The position numbers and the translations under genes are program-made. Below the pieces are notes generated by a model. The model saw only the letters and a list, made by a program, of their open reading frames with translations, was not told the DNA's origin and ran no database searches. A DNA stretch of 64,000 nt from Streptomyces sp. B3I8 (GTDB lineage Bacteria; Actinomycetota; Actinomycetes; Streptomycetales; Streptomycetaceae), in NCBI RefSeq assembly GCF_030816915.1, contig NZ_JAUSYN010000002.1, forward strand, positions 1,625,501 to 1,689,500, read 5' to 3'. Shown piece by piece: positions 31,796-42,221 of the stretch (its first letter is position 1; each line of letters starts with the position of its first letter).

Positions 31796-33207
31796 CGGGC
31801 TGCGACCTCACCCTCGGCACCGTTCTCGAGCAGCGCCTGGGCCACGCTCTCCAGCCCGACCGACCGGGACGCCTTCACGAGCACGACGTCCCCCGGGCGC
31901 AACTCGCTGCGCAACAGGTCGACAGCCGCCTGTGCGTCGGACACGTGCACCGACTCCTCACCCCACGAACCCTCGTTGTATGCGCCCAGTTGCAGCCAGG
32001 ACGCTTCCCTGCCCCCGACCGCGACGAGCTTGCCGACATTGAGCCGGACGGCCAGCCGCCCGACCGCGTCGTGCTCGGCGAGCGCCTCGTCCCCGAGCTC
32101 GGCCATCCTGCCGAGCACCGCCCAGGTCCGCCGCCCTCGTCCCATGGCCGCCAGCGCGCGCAGCGCGGCCTTCATGGACTCGGGGTTCGCGTTGTAGGCG
32201 TCGTTGACGATGGTCACGCCGTCAGGGCGCTCGGTGACCTCCATGCGCCAGCGGGAGAGGGAGCCCGCCTCGGAGAGCGCGGTGGCGATCTCTTTCGCGG
32301 ACATGTCCAGCTCATGGGCGACGGCGGCCGCGGCGAGCGCGTTCGACACGTGGTGCTCACCGTACAGGCGCATCGTCACATCGCTGCACCCGGAGGGTGT
32401 GTGAAGCCTGAACGAGGGCTGTCCGGCGGCCGTGAGCGTCACGTTCTCGGCGCGTACGTCCGCTTCGTCGCTCTCCCCGAACAGCAGTACCCGTGCCGTG
32501 GTGCGGGCGGCCATGGCCAACACGTAGGGGTCGTCGGCGTTGAGGACGGCGACGCCGCCCTCCTCGGCCGACGGGAGGCTCTCGACGAGTTCGCCCTTCG
32601 CCTGTGCGATCTGCTCGCGTCCGCCGAACTCGCCGATGTGGGCGGAGCCGACGTTCAGGACGAGACCGATCCGCGGCGGGGTCAGCTCGGCGAGGTAGCG
32701 GATGTGACCGATGCCGCGGGCCCCCATCTCCAGGACCAGGTACCTGGTCTCGGCGGTGGCGGAGAGCGCGGTGAGCGGCAGCCCGATCTCGTTGTTGAGC
32801 GAGCCGGGCGTGAACACCGTGGGCGCCTTGGTGCGCAGCACCTGGGCGATGAGGTCCTTGGTGCTGGTCTTGCCGGCCGAGCCGGTGAGGGCGACGAGGG
32901 TGGCGCCGAGCCGCTCGACGACGTGCCGGGCGAGGGCGCCCAGCGCCCGCTGGACGTCGTCCACGACGATCGCTGGCACGCCTACGGGCCGGGAGCCCAG
33001 TACGGCCGCCGCACCGGCCTCGACGACGGCTCGCGCGTAGTCGTGGCCGTCCGCGCGTTCGCCGACGAAGGCGACGAACAGGCTGCCGGGCACCACCTCA
33101 CGGGAGTCCCGGACGACGGGTCCGGTGACCATGACCGACGGATCCGGTATGTCATACGTCTGCCCGCCGACGACTTCTGCGATCTCGGCGAGGGAGAGGG
33201 CGATCAC
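31792..33207 (-). CDS. murF: MurF, UDP-MurNAc-tripeptide:D-Ala-D-Ala ligase
   Basis: Adds D-Ala-D-Ala to the tripeptide precursor; 471 aa. N-terminal substrate domain to about residue 100, ATP loop [12 protein letters not shown] (about 106-117), and the C-terminal signature [15 protein letters not shown]. The start GTG 33207 lies 4 bp after the murE stop, so the two are tightly linked. Confidence 0.97.
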   Translation of the reverse strand: MIALSLAEIAEVVGGQTYDIPDPSVMVTGPVVRDSREVVPGSLFVAFVGERADGHDYARAVVEAGAAAVLGSRPVGVPAIVVDDVQRALGALARHVVERLGATLVALTGSAGKTSTKDLIAQVLRTKAPTVFTPGSLNNEIGLPLTALSATAETRYLVLEMGARGIGHIRYLAELTPPRIGLVLNVGSAHIGEFGGREQIAQAKGELVESLPSAEEGGVAVLNADDPYVLAMAARTTARVLLFGESDEADVRAENVTLTAAGQPSFRLHTPSGCSDVTMRLYGEHHVSNALAAAAVAHELDMSAKEIATALSEAGSLSRWRMEVTERPDGVTIVNDAYNANPESMKAALRALAAMGRGRRTWAVLGRMAELGDEALAEHDAVGRLAVRLNVGKLVAVGGREASWLQLGAYNEGSWGEESVHVSDAQAAVDLLRSELRPGDVVLVKASRSVGLESVAQALLENGAEGEVAAR

Positions 33208-33211
33208 AAGT

Positions 33212-34867
33212 TCATCCCTGGGTCTGCTGGATAGCTTCGCGGAGCACCTGGCGGTCGTCGAAGGGACGCACCACCCCGGCGATGTCCTGGCCCTGCTCGT
33301 GGCCCTTGCCGGCGACCAGCACGGTGTCGCCGGGGTGCGCCCGGGCGACGACGGCGGTGATCGCGGCGGCCCGGTCCTCGAAGACCTGCACCTCGCCCCG
33401 CTCGTGCGCGGGCACCGAGGCGGCGCCCTGGAGCATGGCGGCGAGGATGGCGAGGGGGTCCTCGGAGCGGGGGTTGTCGGAGGTGAGGACGGCCGTGTCG
33501 GCGAGCCGGGCCGCGGCCGCGCCCATCGGGCCGCGTTTGGTCATGTCCCGGTCGCCGCCGCAGCCGAGGACGATGTGCAGCCGCCCCTTGGTGACCTTGC
33601 GCAGCGCCTTGAGGACCGACTCGACGGCGTCCGTCTTGTGCGCGTAGTCGACGACGGCGAGGTAGGACTGTCCGGCGTCGACGCGCTCCAGGCGGCCGGG
33701 TACACCGGGCACGGCGGCGACGCCGTCGGCGGCCCGCTGCGGGTCGAGCCCGGCGGCGGCCAGCGCGACGATCGCGGCGAGGGTGTTGGCCACGTTGAAC
33801 GGGCCGGCCAGCGGCGAGCGGGCGGTGAGCCGGACGCCGTCCGGGCCGTGCACGGTGAACGTGGAGTCCAGCGGGCCGACATGGACGTCCTCGGCGCGCC
33901 AGTCGGCGTCCGGGTGGCCCTCGGCGGAGTACGTCACCACGGGCACCGTGGCCTGCTCGGCGAGCCTGCGGCCGTACTCGTCGTCGGTGTTGACCACACC
34001 GAGCCGGCTGCGGGCCGGGGTGAAGAGCTGCGCCTTGGCCTGGAAGTAGTCCTCCATCCCGGAGTGGAACTCCATGTGCTCCGGGCTGAGGTTGGTGAAC
34101 ACGGCGACGTCGAAGACGCAGCCGTCGACCCGGCCGAGGACCAGCGCGTGGCTGGAGACCTCCATGGCGACCGCCTCGACGCCGCGCTCCCGCATGACCG
34201 CGAACAGGGCCTGGAGGTCCGTGGCCTCGGGGGTGGTGCGCTCGGACTTGATGCGCTCGTCGCCGATGCGCGTCTCGACCGTGCCGATCAGTCCGGTGGA
34301 CCTCGCCGTGCGCAGCCCGCCCTCGACGAGGTAGGCGGTGGTGGTCTTGCCGGAGGTGCCGGTGATGCCGATCTGCAGCAGGTCGCGGCCCGGCCGGCCG
34401 TAGATCGTCGCCGCCAGCTCACCCATCCGGGCGCGCGGGTCCGGGGCGACGAGCACCGGCAGTCCGGTGGCGGCGGCGCGTTCGGCGCCACTCGGGTCGG
34501 TCAGCACGGCGGCTGCGCCCAGGCCGGCCGCCTGGGTGACGAAGTCGGCGCCGTGCAGGCGGGCGCCGGGCAGGGCGGCGTACAGGTCCCCGGGGCGGAC
34601 GGCGCGCGAGTCGTGGGTGATGCCCGTGACCTCGGCGGCGGCCTCCGGGGCGGCGGCACCCAGTTGACCGGCCAGTTCCGCGAGGGGTGTGGCGGACACG
34701 TGCTCCGGTCGGGGCGGCCCGGGATAGGTCACGGATGCGCCCTTCTGGGTGGTTTGGGAGTGATCGGCGTGTGGCACGGCGGTGAGCGTACCGGGCGCCC
34801 CGGGCCCGGGGCGAAGCGGAGTGCGGGGCGTTCCTTGGTTCCCGGAGCCGGGAGTGATCGTCGTCAC
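33212..34867 (-). CDS. murE: MurE, UDP-MurNAc-dipeptide:diaminopimelate ligase
   Basis: Adds diaminopimelate; 551 aa from GTG 34867. The ATP loop is GTSGKTTTAY. The DNPRSEDP motif (near residue 456) is the DAP-selecting DNPR motif, not the Lys type. Streptomyces vegetative wall carries LL-DAP, so this DNPR enzyme should accept that isomer (inference). The first 45 residues are low-complexity. GTG 34732 (VTYPGPPRP) is an alternative start closer to relatives; both have partial ribosome sites. Confidence 0.95.
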   Translation of the reverse strand: MTTITPGSGNQGTPRTPLRPGPGAPGTLTAVPHADHSQTTQKGASVTYPGPPRPEHVSATPLAELAGQLGAAAPEAAAEVTGITHDSRAVRPGDLYAALPGARLHGADFVTQAAGLGAAAVLTDPSGAERAAATGLPVLVAPDPRARMGELAATIYGRPGRDLLQIGITGTSGKTTTAYLVEGGLRTARSTGLIGTVETRIGDERIKSERTTPEATDLQALFAVMRERGVEAVAMEVSSHALVLGRVDGCVFDVAVFTNLSPEHMEFHSGMEDYFQAKAQLFTPARSRLGVVNTDDEYGRRLAEQATVPVVTYSAEGHPDADWRAEDVHVGPLDSTFTVHGPDGVRLTARSPLAGPFNVANTLAAIVALAAAGLDPQRAADGVAAVPGVPGRLERVDAGQSYLAVVDYAHKTDAVESVLKALRKVTKGRLHIVLGCGGDRDMTKRGPMGAAAARLADTAVLTSDNPRSEDPLAILAAMLQGAASVPAHERGEVQVFEDRAAAITAVVARAHPGDTVLVAGKGHEQGQDIAGVVRPFDDRQVLREAIQQTQG

Positions 34868-35019
34868 GGGCAGGTTCCTGATCGGTCTTGCGGGGTGTAC
34901 GGCGGGGGTCCGCGTACGGCGGTCTGCGAGGGTCCCGGCGCGGCCGTCGGGCGGTCGCGGCCGGGCCCTTCACCGGGTGGGGACCACGGTGGGGATCACT
35001 GTGGGACTCATGGCGGGGA

Positions 35020-37005
35020 TCACGGCTTGAAGTCGACGGGCAGGTTGGCGGGGGCCGCGCCGGTGGGCGGGACCTGGAGGGTCTTCAGGGCGAACTCCAT
35101 CACCTGCTTGTAGATCGGCCCGCAGATCTGGCCGCCGAAGTAGCTGCCCTCGGTGGCGTTCTGGATCGCGCAGTAGACGGTGATCCGGGGCTTGTCCGCG
35201 GGGGCGAAACCGGCGAAGGACGAGGTGTAGCCGTGGTACCTGCCGGTGGCCGGATCCACGCGGTTGGCCGTACCCGTCTTCCCCGCCACCCGGTACCCCG
35301 GAATGCGCGCCTTGAGTCCGGTGCCCTGCTCGTCGTCGACCACCGACTCCAGCATCCGGGCGAGGGCCTTCGCGGTCTTCGTGCTCACCACCCGGCTGCG
35401 TTCCGGCCGGTCGGCGGGCGTGAACTGCCCGTCGGCGCCCTTCGTGCCGCGGACGAGGGTGGGTTCGACGCGGACGCCGCCGTTGGCGATGGTGGAGTAG
35501 ATGGACGCCGCCTGGACGGCGTTGAGGGAGAAACCCTGGCCGAAAGGGATCGTGTACTGCTGCGAGGTGGACCACTTGTCGGCGGGCGCGAGGATGCCCC
35601 TGGTCTCGCCGGGCAGGTCGAGCCCGGTGGCCCTGCCGATGCCGAACTTGCGCAGGTACGAGTAGAGGACCTGGTTGGCCTGCGGCTGGGTCTTGCCGAG
35701 CTGGCCGGTGGCCAGGATGGTGCCGATGTTGCTGGACTTGGCGAGCACGCCGTTGAGCGTCAGGTACCAGGTGTCGTGGTCGACGTCGTCCGAGAACAGC
35801 CGGTCGCCGCGGTGCAGCCGGTTGGGCACGACGACATGGGTGGTCGGGGTGGCCGCGTTCTCCTCCAGGACCGCCGCCATCGACATCACCTTGGCGGTGG
35901 AGCCGGGTTCGTAGACGTCCTGGACGGCCGCGTTGCCCAGGGCCGCCGGGTCGGCGTGGGAGAGGTCGCCGGGGTCGAAGCCGGGGGCGTCGGCCATGGC
36001 GAGGATCTGTCCGCTGCGGGTGTCCTGGACGATCACGTAGCCGCGGTCGGCCTTGGACTTCTTCACCTGCTCGCTGATGGCGTTCTGGGCCGCGAACTGG
36101 ATGTCGCGGTCGATGGTGAGCTCGACGTCGCTGCCGGGCACGGCGGGCGTCTCGGTGGAGCTCGCGGTGGGCACCAGACGGCCGCCGGACTGGGTGTAGC
36201 GGATCTTGCCGTCCTTGCCGGAGAGCCGCTTGTCCAGCATCTGTTCGATGCCGCCGCCGCCCTCGCCCGCGGCATTGACCCAGCCCAGTATCCCGGCGGC
36301 GAGGTCGCCGCCCGGGTAGACCCGCTTGCTGCTGGGGTCGTGCAGGACGCCGGCCAGGACGTCGACGACACCGCTGTCGGACTGCGCCTTCTGCGCGAGC
36401 GTGGCCCGCAGGTCCTGGATCTGCTTCCACACCTCGGGGGTCTGCCGGGGGGCGAGGAGCACGTACCGGGTGTTCCTGCGCAGCTTCTTGGCGAGGGTCG
36501 CCTGGTCCTGGTCCAGGATCGGGGCGAGCAGGGCGGCGGCCTGCTCGGGGCCGTCGTCGATCCCCAGCTGTTCCCGGGTGAACAACTTCGGGTCGGCCGT
36601 GATGTCACTGGCGTCCACGCTGGTGGCGAGCGTGACGCCGTCGCGGTCGGTGATCCGGCCGCGTTCGGCGGCCAGTACGTGGGCGACGTAGCGGTTCACG
36701 TCCGCCTTGGCGGTGTACGTGGCCGAGTCGACGGCCTGCACCTGGAGCAGCCGTACGACGAAGACGGAGAGCACCAGGGCGAGCGCGACGCCGACCATGC
36801 GCAGCCGGGGCCGGGGTCCGGTGAGCCGGATGGTGCGCGGCATGGCGCGGGAGGAGGGGACCGGGCGGCGCACGGGGCGGGCCCCGGGTCCGGGCCGCCG
36901 GGGGCCGCCGGAGCGCTCGGGCCGGACCGGCCGGGCGGGCCGGGCGGGGCCGGGCACACGGCGGCGCGGCGGCTGCCTGCCGGGGTCGTCTACCACTTCC
37001 GTCAC
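35020..37005 (-). CDS. ftsI: FtsI/PBP3, septal transpeptidase
   Basis: Class B penicillin-binding protein that crosslinks septal wall; 661 aa. A long Pro/Arg-rich cytoplasmic tail (1-68) leads to one membrane span (about 69-88). The dimerisation domain follows, then the transpeptidase domain with active-site Ser-Thr-Ala-Lys (EPGSTAKVM), Ser-Ser-Asn (AKSSNIGT) and Lys-Thr-Gly-Thr (AGKTGTANR). The start GTG 37005 overlaps the ftsL stop (GTGA). Confidence 0.97.
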   Translation of the reverse strand: MTEVVDDPGRQPPRRRVPGPARPARPVRPERSGGPRRPGPGARPVRRPVPSSRAMPRTIRLTGPRPRLRMVGVALALVLSVFVVRLLQVQAVDSATYTAKADVNRYVAHVLAAERGRITDRDGVTLATSVDASDITADPKLFTREQLGIDDGPEQAAALLAPILDQDQATLAKKLRRNTRYVLLAPRQTPEVWKQIQDLRATLAQKAQSDSGVVDVLAGVLHDPSSKRVYPGGDLAAGILGWVNAAGEGGGGIEQMLDKRLSGKDGKIRYTQSGGRLVPTASSTETPAVPGSDVELTIDRDIQFAAQNAISEQVKKSKADRGYVIVQDTRSGQILAMADAPGFDPGDLSHADPAALGNAAVQDVYEPGSTAKVMSMAAVLEENAATPTTHVVVPNRLHRGDRLFSDDVDHDTWYLTLNGVLAKSSNIGTILATGQLGKTQPQANQVLYSYLRKFGIGRATGLDLPGETRGILAPADKWSTSQQYTIPFGQGFSLNAVQAASIYSTIANGGVRVEPTLVRGTKGADGQFTPADRPERSRVVSTKTAKALARMLESVVDDEQGTGLKARIPGYRVAGKTGTANRVDPATGRYHGYTSSFAGFAPADKPRITVYCAIQNATEGSYFGGQICGPIYKQVMEFALKTLQVPPTGAAPANLPVDFKP

Positions 37006-37586
37006 CTGCCGGGGGTCGTCGCGGGCATTGCGGGGGCGGCGGGGCCGGGGGTGGCACCGACCGCGGAGGCGGTGCTCCGCGGGGCGGTGCCGGCCGGGGT
37101 GCCGGGGGCGCTCGGGGGCTGGGCGGCGGTCGGGGCGGCGCCCGGGTCCGCGCTCGCGCCGGTGCTCTCGTCGGCCCTGGCGCCGGTGCCGTCGAAGGCG
37201 GACTGTTCGAGGGTCTCGGTGGACGCGGCCGGCGAGGGGTCGCCCTCGACCGTGCCGTCGGGACCGAGGAAGGCGGGCGTGCCGCCGGGGACCATGCCGA
37301 GTGCGCGGGCGCGGCGCTGGAGCGCGTCGGGGGCCGAGTAGGCGTCCACGTCGCGCTGGAGCGCCTGTTCCTCGTCGGTGAGGTTCTTGGTCCCCTGCTG
37401 GAGGTCGTCGAGTCTGAACGACCCCGCGCTGAGGGCGGAGTTGAGCACCAGCAGGCTGATCAGACCGCCGCCGAGCAGCACCACCACCAACAGGACGAAG
37501 GGGGTGCGGGCGGCCCGTCCCCGTGCCGCCGGGAACAGTCGGGCGAGCCGCGCGGCCCGCCCCTTGAGGTGCGGTTTCCTACTCAC
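37002..37586 (-). CDS. ftsL: FtsL-like septum protein
   Basis: Small bitopic divisome protein, 194 aa. The basic N-terminus (KGRAARLARL) is followed by a membrane span (about residues 30-49) and a leucine-zipper-like extracellular coil (about 55-100, with LDDLQQGTKNLTDEEQALQRDV). The last 85 residues are an Ala/Pro/Gly/Thr-rich tail. Position between rsmH and ftsI identifies it, as sequence is poorly conserved. I chose GTG 37586 (SRKPHLKG) because GGAGGGG lies 3 nt upstream of the start; GTG 37625 has only GAGG. Confidence 0.85.
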   Translation of the reverse strand: MSRKPHLKGRAARLARLFPAARGRAARTPFVLLVVVLLGGGLISLLVLNSALSAGSFRLDDLQQGTKNLTDEEQALQRDVDAYSAPDALQRRARALGMVPGGTPAFLGPDGTVEGDPSPAASTETLEQSAFDGTGARADESTGASADPGAAPTAAQPPSAPGTPAGTAPRSTASAVGATPGPAAPAMPATTPGR

Positions 37587-37631
37587 GTCCCCTCCCGGTC
37601 CGGGTCGGTCCGGTGTGCCGCCCACCGTGCC

Positions 37632-38651
37632 TCACTCGGCGTCCTCCCGGATGCGCAGGGCTCCGCGCAGCCGGGCCGGGGCGGCCCGGCGGTTCTCGGC
37701 GATCTCCTCCTCGGTGGGAAGTTCGGCACCGCGGGTCAGCAGCTTGAGCCGGGGCTGGTAGCGCTCGGGGACGACGGGCAGCCCGGGCGGCGCGGTGGTG
37801 GCGGCACCGGCCGCGAACACCTGTTTGACGAGCCGGTCCTCCAGCGAGTGGTACGCCAGCACGGCGATCCGGCCGCCGACGTCGAGCGCCCTCACCGCCG
37901 CGGGGATCGCGCGCTCCAGGACCGCGAGTTCACCGTTGACCTCGATGCGCAGCGCCTGGAAGGTGCGCTTGGCGGGGTTGCCGCCGGTGCGCTTGGCGGC
38001 CTGCGGGAGCGCGTCGCGGATCAGCTCCACCAGGCGGGCGCTGGTGGTGAACGGCTCCTTCTCGCGCTCGCGCACGACGGCGGACACGATCCGCTTGGCC
38101 TGCTTCTCCTCGCCGTACGCCCGCAGGATGCGCACCAGTTCGCCGGGCGGGTAGGTGTTGAGCACCTCGGCGGCACTCATCCCGGCCGACTGGTCCATGC
38201 GCATGTCGAGCGGCGCGTCCTGGGCGTAGGCGAACCCCCGCCCGGCCTCGTCGAGCTGCATGGAGGAGACCCCGAGGTCGAACAGCACGCCCTGCACGCG
38301 GGCCAGGCCCAGCCGGTCGAGGACGTCGGGGAGTTCGTCGTAGACCGCGTGCACCAGGGTGGCGCGGTCGCCGTACGGGGCGAGCCGCTCGGCGGACAGC
38401 CGCAGCGCCTCCTTGTCGCGGTCCAGGGCCACGAGGCGGGCCTCGGGGAAGCGGGCGAGCAGGGCCTCGCTGTGGCCGCCGAGACCGAGAGTGCAGTCCA
38501 CGACGACGGCACCGGGCCGCTCCAGCGCCGGGGCCAGCAGGTCCAGGCAGCGGTGGAGCATGACCGGGATGTGCCGGCCGGGGGCCGGCCGGTGAGCGCC
38601 GTCGCCCGGCTGTCCGTGTGCCTGCGGCTCCTGCGCCTCGCGCGCTTCCAT
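37632..38651 (-). CDS. rsmH: 16S rRNA (cytosine1402-N4)-methyltransferase RsmH (MraW)
   Basis: SAM-dependent methylation of C1402 in 16S rRNA; 339 aa. The SAM loop is [14 protein letters not shown] (about residues 49-62). The conserved [25 protein letters not shown] and [14 protein letters not shown] [12 protein letters not shown] blocks are present, with the C-terminal [14 protein letters not shown] 38651 is chosen because family sequence ([11 protein letters not shown]) starts 26 residues later. First gene of the dcw run; no mraZ precedes it. Confidence 0.96.
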   Translation of the reverse strand: MEAREAQEPQAHGQPGDGAHRPAPGRHIPVMLHRCLDLLAPALERPGAVVVDCTLGLGGHSEALLARFPEARLVALDRDKEALRLSAERLAPYGDRATLVHAVYDELPDVLDRLGLARVQGVLFDLGVSSMQLDEAGRGFAYAQDAPLDMRMDQSAGMSAAEVLNTYPPGELVRILRAYGEEKQAKRIVSAVVREREKEPFTTSARLVELIRDALPQAAKRTGGNPAKRTFQALRIEVNGELAVLERAIPAAVRALDVGGRIAVLAYHSLEDRLVKQVFAAGAATTAPPGLPVVPERYQPRLKLLTRGAELPTEEEIAENRRAAPARLRGALRIREDAE

Positions 38652-38883
38652 GCCGGGCCCTTCCGAGTCGGGCGCGCCGCGCCCGCACCGCCGGGTCCCC
38701 GCCGGCCCGCCGGGGAAGGGGGGAACCGGCCGGCGCCGGAAGCGTCGGCCGGCCGGGGCGGGCGGAGGCCGGGCCGTAACGTACGCGCCGCGCACGCGGG
38801 AAGGCTCCGGACCGGGCCGGAACCTCCCGTGGTGAATGATGAGCTGGGGCGCGGCGAGGACGTCTCGTCTGCCGCTTCGCGTC

Positions 38884-38911
38884 ACTTTAGTCCACGGTGT
38901 GTCGCCGTCAA
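38884..38911 (-). promoter_or_regulatory. promoter of the dcw operon (before rsmH)
   Basis: On the minus strand TTGACG (38911-38906), 16-bp spacer, TAAAGT (38889-38884). Transcription would start near 38877. This is the best consensus-like promoter in the window. Confidence 0.65.
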
Positions 38912-39074
38912 TCAACCGGCCTGCGCGTCGCGGCGGGACCGCGCGGGAAACCCTGGAGGGTCCGGAACCACCGGTACGACGAGGGGTTCGCCGTGCGTGT
39001 GGGGTAGCTCACAGGACATCACGATGACACCTTTTGTCCGCTTCGCACGGCAGGACGGGACCGCCCACGACCAG

Positions 39075-39080
39075 TAACGT
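39075..39080 (+). promoter_or_regulatory. candidate -10 box of the carbonic anhydrase gene (TAACGT)
   Basis: TAACGT ends 7 nt before ATG 39088, which fits a leaderless start at that codon rather than at ATG 39082. No clear -35. Confidence 0.4.
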
Positions 39081-39087
39081 CATGAGT

Positions 39088-39648
39088 ATGACGACTTCCG
39101 CATCCTCTTCCGCCGGGCCGCAGAGCTCCGCCGCCGAATCCGTCATCGACAACCTCGTCGACGCCAACGAGCGGTACGCCGAGGCCTTCGCCGATCCCGG
39201 CATGGATGCCCGCCCGGTGCGGCAGGTGGCCGTGGTGGCGTGCATGGACGCCCGCCTCGACCTGCACCAGGCGCTCGGTCTGCGGCTCGGCGACTGTCAC
39301 ACCATCCGCAACGCGGGCGGCGTGGTCACGGACGACGTGATCCGGTCGCTGACCATCAGCCAGCGGGCGCTCGGCACGCGCAGCGTGGTGCTCATCCACC
39401 ACACCGGCTGCGGCATGGAGACGGTCACCGAGGACTTCCGGCACGACCTGGAGATGGAGGTCGGCCAGCGCCCCTCCTGGGCCGTCGAGGCGTTCCGCGA
39501 TGTCGACCAGGACGTGCGGCAGTCGATGCAGCGGGTGCGCACCTCGCCGTTCCTTCTCCACACCGACGACGTGCGCGGCTTCGTCTTCGACGTGCGGACC
39601 GGCCGGCTGCGCGAGATCCAGCCGACGGCCAAAGCCGCGCAAGCATGA
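39088..39648 (+). CDS. beta-class carbonic anhydrase
   Basis: Zinc enzyme converting CO2 and bicarbonate; 186 aa. The zinc ligands are Cys52 (VACMDAR, with the Asp54-Arg56 dyad), His105 and Cys108 (HHTGCG). The sequence between, NAGGVVTDDVIRSL, is typical of the short actinobacterial beta-CA (Rv1284-like). The first 15 residues are Ser/Thr-rich. No transporter is adjacent. Start choice rests on the -10 box and lack of ribosome site; ATG 39082 is two codons upstream. Confidence 0.9.
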   Translation: MTTSASSSAGPQSSAAESVIDNLVDANERYAEAFADPGMDARPVRQVAVVACMDARLDLHQALGLRLGDCHTIRNAGGVVTDDVIRSLTISQRALGTRSVVLIHHTGCGMETVTEDFRHDLEMEVGQRPSWAVEAFRDVDQDVRQSMQRVRTSPFLLHTDDVRGFVFDVRTGRLREIQPTAKAAQA

Positions 39649-39816
39649 CAAAACGCTGTCAGTTGTCCACAGGCGAGTGACACGAACCGGTAACGGCAAC
39701 AACAATGCGGGTGTGATGCCACGCGGATTCCCTCCGCGCGGCATCCGTGCATCGGGGTGGGCCGGTCCGCGTCATGACGCGTCGGCCCATGGAAAGTACG
39801 GGCCGAGGAGGGCCGG

Positions 39817-40857
39817 GTGACGACCTATGACGATCGAGCGAGCCTCACTGATCTGACTGCCACCGTGGAGCGCGTCCGCAGCGCGGTGGAAGGGGTGATC
39901 GAGGGCAAGCCCGAGGTCGTACGGCTTTCGCTGACCGTGTTGCTCGCCGAGGGGCATCTCCTCATCGAGGACGTGCCCGGAGTGGGCAAGACGATGCTCG
40001 CCAAGGCGCTGGCACGGTCCATCGACTGTTCGGTGCGGCGCATCCAGTTCACGCCCGACCTGCTGCCCTCGGACATCACGGGTGTGTCCATCTGGGACCA
40101 GCAGCGCCGGGACTTCGAGTTCAAACCGGGAGCGGTCTTCGCGCAGATCGTGATCGGCGACGAGATCAACCGCGCCTCGCCCAAGACCCAGTCCGCGCTG
40201 CTGGAGTCGATGGAGGAGCGCCAGGTCACCATCGACGGGCACACCTACGAACTCCCCCACCCCTTCATGGTGGTGGCGACGCAGAACCCGGTCGAGATGG
40301 AGGGCACCTACCCCCTCCCGGAGGCGCAGCGCGACCGGTTCATGGCCCGCGTCTCGGTGGGCTACCCGAGCATCGAGGCCGAGCTGCGGATGCTGGACGT
40401 GCACGGCGGGATCTCCCCGCTGGAGGATCTCCAGCCGGTGGCGCACGCGCACGAGATCGGCAAGCTGATCGAGGCCGTGCGGGGGGTCCACGTGGCCGAG
40501 CCGGTACGGCGGTACGCGGTGGAGCTGGTCGCCGCCACCCGCATCCATCCCGACCTCAGACTCGGCGCCTCGCCGCGCGCCACCCTGCACCTGCTGCGCG
40601 CGGCGAAGGCGTCCGCCGCCCTGAGCGGCCGGGAGTACGCGCTCCCCGACGACGTGCAGGCGCTCGCCGTCGCGGTCCTCGCCCACCGGCTGCTGCCCAC
40701 CGCCCAGGCCCAGCTCAACCGCCGCACCGCGGAGCAGGTCGTGGAGGACATCCTGCAGAGCACCGCCGTGCCCGCCGCCGCTCCCCCGCGGGTCCCGGAC
40801 CTCACCCTGGGCCGCGGGGCGCCCGCGTACGGCCAGCAGCCGCCGCGGAGGCTGTGA
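39817..40857 (+). CDS. MoxR family AAA+ ATPase
   Basis: A 346-aa MoxR chaperone-like ATPase. Walker A is DVPGVGKT (Lys58), Walker B is VIGDEINRA (Asp115-Glu116), with sensor 1 in VVATQNPVEMEGTYPLPEAQRDRF. The GTG start at 39817 follows GAGGAGGG. It begins a three-gene operon with a DUF58 protein and a transglutaminase-like protein; such trios are widespread and thought to help assemble or regulate membrane-linked complexes, but the client is unknown. Confidence 0.94.
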   Translation: MTTYDDRASLTDLTATVERVRSAVEGVIEGKPEVVRLSLTVLLAEGHLLIEDVPGVGKTMLAKALARSIDCSVRRIQFTPDLLPSDITGVSIWDQQRRDFEFKPGAVFAQIVIGDEINRASPKTQSALLESMEERQVTIDGHTYELPHPFMVVATQNPVEMEGTYPLPEAQRDRFMARVSVGYPSIEAELRMLDVHGGISPLEDLQPVAHAHEIGKLIEAVRGVHVAEPVRRYAVELVAATRIHPDLRLGASPRATLHLLRAAKASAALSGREYALPDDVQALAVAVLAHRLLPTAQAQLNRRTAEQVVEDILQSTAVPAAAPPRVPDLTLGRGAPAYGQQPPRRL

Positions 40858-42221
40858 TGCCGCCGGGAGCGCCGGGGTCCGCGGCCGGGGAAGAGCGGGG
40901 CGGGCTGCGCACGGCGCTCGCCGGGCTCACCACCCGCGGGCGGTCCTTCCTGGCCGCCGGGGTCGCGGCCGCCGTCTGCGCCTACGTCCTCGGCCAGGGC
41001 GAGCTGCTCCGCGTCGGGCTGCTGCTCGCCGTGCTGCCGCTGATCTGCGCCACCGTGCTGTACCGCACCCGCTACCGGGTGGCGGGCAGCCGCCGGCTCT
41101 CCCCCGGGCGCGTGCCCGCGGGCAGCGAGGCCCGGGTCCATCTGCGGATGGACAACGTCTCGCGGCTGCCGACGGGGATGCTGATGCTCCAGGACCGGGT
41201 GCCCTACGTGCTCGGGCCCCGGCCCCGGTTCGTGCTGGACCGGGTGGAGGCGGGCGGCCGGCGCGAGGTCTCCTACCGGGTCCGCTCCGATCTGCGCGGC
41301 CGCTATCCGCTGGGCCCGCTCCAGCTCCGGCTCACCGATCCGTTCGGCATGTGCGAACTGACCCGGTCCTTCTCCACCTTCGACACCCTGACCGTCGTAC
41401 CGCGCGTGGAGCCGCTGCCGCCGGTGCGCCTGGGCGGCGAGGCCACCGGGTACGGCGACGGGCGGCAGCGCTCGCTGGCCCTGGCCGGCGACGACGACGT
41501 CATCCCGCGCGGCTACCGGCACGGCGACGACCTCCGCCGGGTGCACTGGCGTTCGACGGCACGGTACGGCGAGCTGATGGTGCGCCGCGAGGAACAGCCG
41601 CAGCGCGCCCGCTGCACGGTGCTCCTCGACACCCGGGGCGGCGCCTACGAGGGCGCCGGGCCGGACTCCGCCTTCGAGTGGGCGGTGGCGGGCGCCGCGT
41701 CCGTACTGGTGCACATGCTGGAACGGGGCTACTCGGTGCGGCTGCTGACCGACACCGGCAGCTCCGTGCCCGGCGAGGGCTCCGACGGGTTCGCGGGCGC
41801 GAGCCAGGAGTCGGCGGACGCGGCCGGGCTGATGATGGACACCCTCGCGGTCGTCGACCACTCCGACGGCACCGGTCTGTCGGGCGCGCACGACGTGCTG
41901 CGGGGCGGGAACGAGGGACTGCTCGTGGCGTTCTTCGGCGAACTCAACGAGGAACAGGCGGCGATGGCCGCGAGGATGAGCCGGCGTAGCGGCGCCGTCG
42001 CCTTCGTGCTGGACCCCGCGGGCTGGCTGCGGGAGGCGACCGACGTGCCCGCCGCCGGACGGGGGGACGGCGACCGGGCGCTGCGGCTGCTGCGCGAGTC
42101 GGGCTGGACGGCGGTGCCGGTGGGACGCGGCGCCGCCCTGGACGCGGTGTGGCGCGAGGCCGACCGGCAGCGGACCGGGACGGGCGCGCTGAGCGGCGGC
42201 TTCACAGGAGGACGGGCATGA
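40857..42221 (+). CDS. DUF58 (von Willebrand A-like) membrane protein
   Basis: A 454-aa protein with two membrane spans near residues 30-65, a beta-rich extracellular or cytosolic segment, and the DUF58 core. The signature GDDLRRVHWRSTARYGEL (about 220-237) leads into a vWA-like fold with DTRGG in place of the usual DxSxS, so metal binding may be lost. ATG 40857 shares one base with the moxR stop (TGATG) and sits 5 nt after GGAGG. The usual partner of MoxR. Confidence 0.9.
   Translation: MPPGAPGSAAGEERGGLRTALAGLTTRGRSFLAAGVAAAVCAYVLGQGELLRVGLLLAVLPLICATVLYRTRYRVAGSRRLSPGRVPAGSEARVHLRMDNVSRLPTGMLMLQDRVPYVLGPRPRFVLDRVEAGGRREVSYRVRSDLRGRYPLGPLQLRLTDPFGMCELTRSFSTFDTLTVVPRVEPLPPVRLGGEATGYGDGRQRSLALAGDDDVIPRGYRHGDDLRRVHWRSTARYGELMVRREEQPQRARCTVLLDTRGGAYEGAGPDSAFEWAVAGAASVLVHMLERGYSVRLLTDTGSSVPGEGSDGFAGASQESADAAGLMMDTLAVVDHSDGTGLSGAHDVLRGGNEGLLVAFFGELNEEQAAMAARMSRRSGAVAFVLDPAGWLREATDVPAAGRGDGDRALRLLRESGWTAVPVGRGAALDAVWREADRQRTGTGALSGGFTGGRA

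Larger units (their letters stand above)
38652..39087. other. 436-bp divergent intergenic region before rsmH and the carbonic anhydrase
   Basis: No credible gene; in particular no mraZ, although mraZ often opens dcw clusters. The half near rsmH is extremely GC-rich (38652-38800), giving a long structured leader of about 226 nt. The AT-richer part (38830-38920) holds the rsmH promoter. The right end holds the carbonic anhydrase -10 box. Confidence 0.6.
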